The notes under the pieces: generated by a model | The model's database searches: none | What the model saw: only the letters and a program-made list of their open reading frames with translations | What the model was told of the DNA's origin: nothing | Shown: positions 6,467 to 9,077 of the stretch, in pieces | Numbering within the stretch: position 1 is the stretch's first letter | Layout: each line of letters begins with the position of its first letter | Origin: Kiloniellaceae bacterium | GTDB lineage: Bacteria > Pseudomonadota > Alphaproteobacteria > Kiloniellales > Kiloniellaceae | Direction: 5' to 3' | DNA: 9,077 nt | Assembly: GCA_028280915.1 (NCBI GenBank) | Contig: JANQKX010000365.1 | Coordinates: 1-9,077, forward strand | Program-made: the position numbers and the translations under genes

Positions 6467-6616
6467 CAACTGTTCCGTGGCGCCCGGGCCGCTTTTGGGC
6501 CGGTCGATTCGGCCAAACGAGTGAATTTACTAAAGCAATTCAAGGAACGGCGTTTCCGGTCCCGGTCTCTCTTGTTCGGCTTCTCCTTTTACGGGCCCGT
6601 CTTGGTCGATCCGGTC

Positions 6617-6841
6617 CTATCCGATGCGGCCGCGGCGCGCGGCACCGTCGAACCAGTTGAGCTGCTGTTCCAAGCGGCGGCGAATCTCGGGCGCCTCACA
6701 GGCGTGCAGGGGCGCGTTGCCCTCGGCCAGGGGGTTGGTGTTAGCCAGCCAGGAGCGCACCAAGGCGCGATTGCCAAGGACCTGCCAGGCCCGCATGGAA
6801 AGGTTGTCCGCATTCGTCGCGTGGTCGGAATCTAAGTACAT
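6617..6841 (-). CDS. small stand-alone protein resembling the DUF2384 (MbcA/ParS/Xre) toxin-binding domain
   Basis: A 74-residue protein. Residues 17-66 fit the DUF2384 pattern: RAWQVLGNRALVRSWL (17-32), then NPLAEGNAPL (36-45), where the family has N-P-x-L-x-G-x-x-P-L, then a helix EIRRRLEQQLNWFDG (52-66). In known systems this domain is the C-terminal, toxin-contacting part of antitoxins paired with RES-domain toxins, and an Xre-like DNA-binding part precedes it. Here only about 16 residues precede the domain, so no DNA-binding part is present. The start at 6841 follows GAGGAA 7 bases upstream, and an in-frame TAA lies only 27 bases before it, so the frame is not simply misread. No RES toxin is next to it: carbonic anhydrase lies downstream and a transferase runs away on the other strand. 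It could be a remnant or a free accessory. The family call rests on pattern only. Confidence 0.6.
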   Translation of the reverse strand: MYLDSDHATNADNLSMRAWQVLGNRALVRSWLANTNPLAEGNAPLHACEAPEIRRRLEQQLNWFDGAARRGRIG

Positions 6842-6890
6842 GCCGCGTTTCCTCGTGGGTTTGTCTTACCGCGAAGAAAGCAAAGGGAAG

Positions 6891-6906
6891 TGTCAAATTA
6901 ATGACA
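6891..6906. promoter_or_regulatory. operator-like palindrome TGTCA-N6-TGACA
   Basis: TGTCAAATTAATGACA has perfect 5-base arms and an AT-only 6-base spacer, typical of helix-turn-helix dimer sites. It lies 50 bases upstream of the DUF2384-like gene. On the minus strand its downstream arm contains TTGACA, a perfect -35 box, though no good -10 box follows at 16-18 bases. The binding protein is unknown. Confidence 0.35.
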
Positions 6907-6917
6907 GGCCCGCGACG

Positions 6918-6971
6918 TTTGAGTAAAAATTCGCTAAAAGGGGTGAATAGTTGGACCTATTTGAGTCAAAT
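6918..6971. repeat. TTTGAGT direct repeat, second copy within a 13-base palindrome
   Basis: TTTGAGT occurs at 6918-6924 and at 6960-6966, 42 bases apart. The second copy is part of the odd-centred palindrome ATTTGAGTCAAAT (6959-6971). With the palindrome at 6891-6906 this makes a cluster of possible protein sites upstream of the small minus-strand gene. Chance is more likely in AT-rich DNA. Confidence 0.25.
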
Positions 6972-7035
6972 CAAAGATCGGTGATGTAATACTACCGTTT
7001 AGGCTGGTTTTTGAATAACGGGCTTGCTGCACTGC

Positions 7036-7062
7036 AATAAAAGATTGCCCCGCTGGGGCAAT
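7036..7062 (-). terminator. leftward intrinsic terminator with no assigned gene
   Basis: ATTGCCCC (7044-7051) and GGGGCAAT (7055-7062) form a perfect 8-base stem with a 3-base loop. On the minus strand the stem is followed at once by CTTTTATT (7043-7036). On the plus strand there is no T-tract. It would end a minus-strand transcript that begins to the right, where no minus-strand gene is recognised before 8998. Confidence 0.6.
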
Positions 7063-7241
7063 GCCCCATCGACAGCGCCGCCGGCCGGAGCTTCGGGGAC
7101 GGCAGACGGGAAGCGGTGCTGCTTTCACAACACCAGCCCGGCAAAGCGGTTCCAATTGATGCGAGAAAACTCTAAAAATCCTCTATAGGCAATTCCGACA
7201 ATACGAGTGTCTTGTACCGAATGTATCAGGGAGCATGGACA

Positions 7242-7886
7242 ATGGCCCTTCAGCTTTACGGATATCGCTTCAGCGTCTACCTGCGCATCGTCCGCATGGT
7301 GCTGGCGGAAAAGGATTTGGCCTACGACCGAATCGAGGTGGACCCCTTCGACCCGCCCCTGCCGCCGGGTTATCTGTCCCTCAACCCCTTTGGCCGGGTC
7401 CCGACCCTGTGCCACGGCGATTTCGTGATCTATGAAACGGGCGCCATCACCCGCTACTTGGACGAGGCTTTTTCCGGCGCCGACCTGCAGCCCGCCGCGC
7501 CCCGGTCGCGGGCCCGCATGACCCAGGTCATGTCCATCGTGGACGCCTATGCCTATTGGCCCTGGGTGCGGCAGATTTATTCGAACCGGGTTTTTCTGCC
7601 GGCCCTGAGCGAAGCCCCGGACCGGGAGGAGATCCAAAAGGGCCTGGCCGGGTCCCGGCGCCCCCTGGCGGCCCTGGAGACCATCGCCGCCGAAGGCCTG
7701 CAGCTCAACGGCCAGGAACTGTCCTTGGCCGACCTTTATTTAGGGGCCATGATGGCCTACCTGACCGCCGCGCCCGAGGGGGCGGATTTGCTGGCCGATC
7801 ACCCGAACCTCTCCGCCTGGTGGCTGCGCCTGTCCCACCGGCCCAGCCTGGTGCAGACCGACCCGGGCTTGCCCGGCGCCAGTTAG
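7242..7886 (+). CDS. glutathione S-transferase family protein
   Basis: A 214-residue cytoplasmic protein with the two-domain glutathione transferase fold. The N-terminal thioredoxin-like domain (about 1-80) begins LQLYGYRFSVYLRIVRMVLAEK, with Ser11 or Tyr13 at the place of the catalytic residue. It then has NPFGRVPTL (48-56) with the cis-proline Pro54, and YETGAITRYLDE, where Glu65-Thr66 take the place of the glutathione-binding acidic/Ser-Thr pair. The C-terminal helical domain contains LNGQELSLADLYLGAMMAYL (about 149-170) with the conserved N-capping box Ser-x-x-Asp. Members conjugate glutathione to electrophiles or isomerise ring-cleavage products. The start at 7242 follows GGGAG 8 bases upstream and fits the family N-terminus; an ATG at 7212 would add ten atypical residues. 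The gene converges on a flavin monooxygenase and the two stop codons overlap. The pair may share a role in aromatic turnover, but that is inference. Confidence 0.92.
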   Translation: MALQLYGYRFSVYLRIVRMVLAEKDLAYDRIEVDPFDPPLPPGYLSLNPFGRVPTLCHGDFVIYETGAITRYLDEAFSGADLQPAAPRSRARMTQVMSIVDAYAYWPWVRQIYSNRVFLPALSEAPDREEIQKGLAGSRRPLAALETIAAEGLQLNGQELSLADLYLGAMMAYLTAAPEGADLLADHPNLSAWWLRLSHRPSLVQTDPGLPGAS

Positions 7887-8998
7887 CCGCCGTTCTCCAG
7901 CCAGGGCGGAAAGGGCGTGTTGCTGGCCGTGACGTTGGGCAAGAGGCGTTCTTGCACAAAGGGCAAGGCCCCGATGAGCGGCAGCACGTGACGGCGCAAC
8001 AGACGATGGCCCCATTTGTCCGAGGCCATGAAACGGGTCGCCGGGTCCACGGTTTTAATCAGGTGTTCGGCCACCGGCCGGCGCGCGGCCGTGAAGCCCT
8101 CGGTCCTGCCTTCGGCAATCAGCCAGGCCAGCCAGGCCGCGTCCTCCATCCCCAGGTTCATGCCCCGCCCGCCCAGGGGCGAATGGATATGGGCCGCGTC
8201 ACCGACGAGGAATACCGGTCCGTCCTGATAGCTGTCCACCAGGCGGTGGGAAATGCGAAACGGCGATTGCCAGTGAACCTCCGTGATGCGGATCTCCGGC
8301 GGCAGGTGATCCATGAAATCCTCGTGATCCGAAATGAGACGCACCCGGCGGTCCCGGATAGGAAACATGGCGAACAGCCGGGGGGAACGGTCGAAGACGT
8401 TGAGCCCGTCCAAGGGCAGGTCGGTTGCCACCTCCCCGTCCACCAGGCCAAAGTTCTCATCATAGGCGGAGCCCTTGAAGTCCTGGCCGATGGCCCGGCG
8501 CACGGTGGAATGGGCGCCGTCGGCACCGATCACCAGGTCGGGGTGCTGCTCGCTGACCCCGCCATCGGGGTCCTGGATCACCGCGGTCACCGTCTCGCCG
8601 TCGCGATGCAGGTCGGTCAGCTTGTGGCCCCAGGCGATCTCAAGGCCCCGCTCGTTCACCGCCTGAGCCAGCAAGGCCTCGCTTTGGTCCTGCGGCAGCA
8701 CAAGCATGAAGTTATGCGGACCGGGAAGTGACTCCATCTTCACCGTCAGCAGCAAACGATCGGATCCGCGCAAGTAAACCCTTTGGATCTTCTTGCCCGC
8801 CGCGATAAAGCGTTCCGCGAGCCCGGAGGGGGTCAGGATGGCCAGGCTTCGCGGGTTCACCGCCAAGGCGCGGGACTCCACCACGGGTCCCTGCTTTTGA
8901 TCGATAATGCTCGGACTGAAACCGCGCCGCTGCAATTCCAAGGCCGCGGTCAAACCGACCGGACCGGCGCCCACGATCAGGATTGACGGCTTCGCCAT
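7883..8998 (-). CDS. class A FAD-dependent monooxygenase (UbiH/PHBH-like)
   Basis: A 371-residue flavoprotein hydroxylase. It carries the three motifs of group A monooxygenases: the dinucleotide fold GAGPVG (10-15) after the strand SILIV, the DG motif in DLVIGADGAHSTVRRAI (Asp160-Gly161), and the GD motif in PVFLVGDAAHIHSPLGGRGMN (Gly266-Asp267, with His270, Pro274 and Asn281). Such enzymes use NAD(P)H and oxygen to hydroxylate phenols or related rings. The sequence is shorter than most phenol hydroxylases and lacks the extra thioredoxin-like C-terminal domain. The start at 8998 follows GAGGGGG 7 bases upstream and places the FAD fold at residue 5, as usual. The stop TAA overlaps the TAG of the convergent transferase within TTAG. 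The substrate cannot be read from the sequence, and the ubiquinone pathway is possible but not supported by neighbours. Confidence 0.93.
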   Translation of the reverse strand: MAKPSILIVGAGPVGLTAALELQRRGFSPSIIDQKQGPVVESRALAVNPRSLAILTPSGLAERFIAAGKKIQRVYLRGSDRLLLTVKMESLPGPHNFMLVLPQDQSEALLAQAVNERGLEIAWGHKLTDLHRDGETVTAVIQDPDGGVSEQHPDLVIGADGAHSTVRRAIGQDFKGSAYDENFGLVDGEVATDLPLDGLNVFDRSPRLFAMFPIRDRRVRLISDHEDFMDHLPPEIRITEVHWQSPFRISHRLVDSYQDGPVFLVGDAAHIHSPLGGRGMNLGMEDAAWLAWLIAEGRTEGFTAARRPVAEHLIKTVDPATRFMASDKWGHRLLRRHVLPLIGALPFVQERLLPNVTASNTPFPPWLENGG

Positions 8999-9031
8999 AA
9001 CCCGGCCCCCTCTTCTGTGTCCAGTCCGTCC

Positions 9032-9059
9032 ATTATCGGCGGACCGGCGGCAATGAAAA
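9032..9059 (-). promoter_or_regulatory. candidate promoter of the monooxygenase gene
   Basis: On the minus strand TTTTCA (9059-9054) and GATAAT (9037-9032) are 16 bases apart, matching the consensus at 4 of 6 and 5 of 6 positions. The predicted start near 9025 leaves a leader of about 27 bases containing the GAGGGGG ribosome site. Confidence 0.4.
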
Positions 9060-9077
9060 GGGCTTTATCGGATTGGG

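Larger units (their letters stand above)
6040..6616. other. 577-base interval without a recognisable gene
   Basis: Open frames exist on both strands here, but none has family-like sequence, a ribosome site and a sensible composition; several read as Pro, Gly and Arg-rich shadows. The interval contains a 15-base tandem repeat (6121-6150), two copies of GCCAAACACG 18 bases apart (6207-6216, 6225-6234), and two adjacent inverted repeats (6429-6466). The right part may be the 3' untranslated region of the small gene ending at 6617. Confidence 0.5.
6842..7241. other. 400-base divergent intergenic region, AT-richer than its surroundings
   Basis: The region separates the small DUF2384-like gene from the glutathione S-transferase gene. 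The left half (about 6880-7045) is clearly richer in A and T than the coding DNA and holds the palindromes at 6891-6906 and 6959-6971. The right half holds a minus-strand terminator-like hairpin (7036-7062) and the transferase leader. A 73-codon frame on the minus strand (6934-7155) has no ribosome site, spans the hairpin and is not believed. No convincing promoter for the transferase was found. Confidence 0.5.

Noticed and set aside
6591..6600. Perfect palindrome ACGGGCCCGT after the small DUF2384-like gene as a terminator
   Set aside because: On the minus strand it is followed by AAAAGG, not T residues, and a fully self-complementary 10-mer leaves no loop.
6269..6835. 188-codon plus-strand frame
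   Set aside because: It lies antisense to the small DUF2384-like gene, shows no family features, and has no promoter or good ribosome site.
6934..7155. 73-codon minus-strand frame upstream of the small gene
   Set aside because: It has no ribosome site, crosses a terminator-like hairpin, and its composition is unlike the real genes.

Overview
The window is GC-rich with strong G/C third-position bias. It carries a chromosomal mix of genes: Tat-exported solute-binding protein, AzlCD exporter, enolase-superfamily dehydratase, fasciclin lipoprotein, beta-carbonic anhydrase, glutathione S-transferase and class A flavin monooxygenase. This suggests a free-living alphaproteobacterium, perhaps near Rhodospirillales. 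The class is inferred from general protein character only; no rRNA or other phylogenetic marker is present. There are no tRNAs, rRNAs, CRISPR arrays, transposases or phage genes.

Layout, left to right. (1) 1-575, minus: N-terminal 191 residues of a family 5 (peptide-type) ABC solute-binding protein with a twin-arginine signal, cut by the window edge. (2) 787-1374, minus: a CGNR zinc-finger regulator whose frame is intact except for one in-frame TAG at codon 72. It is divergent from azlC-azlD (1458-2523, plus), a branched-chain amino acid exporter pair. The space between them holds a good sigma-70 promoter bracketed by two related palindromes. (3) 2567-3676, minus: a mandelate racemase/muconate lactonizing family enzyme resembling cis-3-hydroxy-L-proline dehydratase. 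Upstream of it on the same strand is an unrecognised, very acidic protein (3758-4228). (4) 4523-5038, plus: a FAS1-domain lipoprotein followed by a good intrinsic terminator. (5) 5321-5968, minus: a beta-carbonic anhydrase with its own promoter. (6) 5969-7241: mostly non-coding. It holds a small stand-alone protein resembling the DUF2384 (MbcA/ParS/Xre) toxin-binding domain at 6617-6841, several inverted repeats, and a leftward terminator with no obvious gene. (7) 7242-7886, plus: a glutathione S-transferase, convergent with 7883-8998, minus: a UbiH/PHBH-like FAD monooxygenase. Their stop codons overlap.

The genes form short, mostly independent transcription units. The one clear regulatory module is CGNR regulator / palindromes / azlCD. 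Amino acid handling is a loose theme on the left side (binding protein, exporter, hydroxyproline-type dehydratase), but nothing in the sequence proves these genes act together. I found no clear new multi-gene defence or metabolic system. The features most worth checking are the amber codon in the CGNR gene with its operator-like sites, the orphan DUF2384-like protein with palindromes upstream, and the orphan minus-strand terminator.
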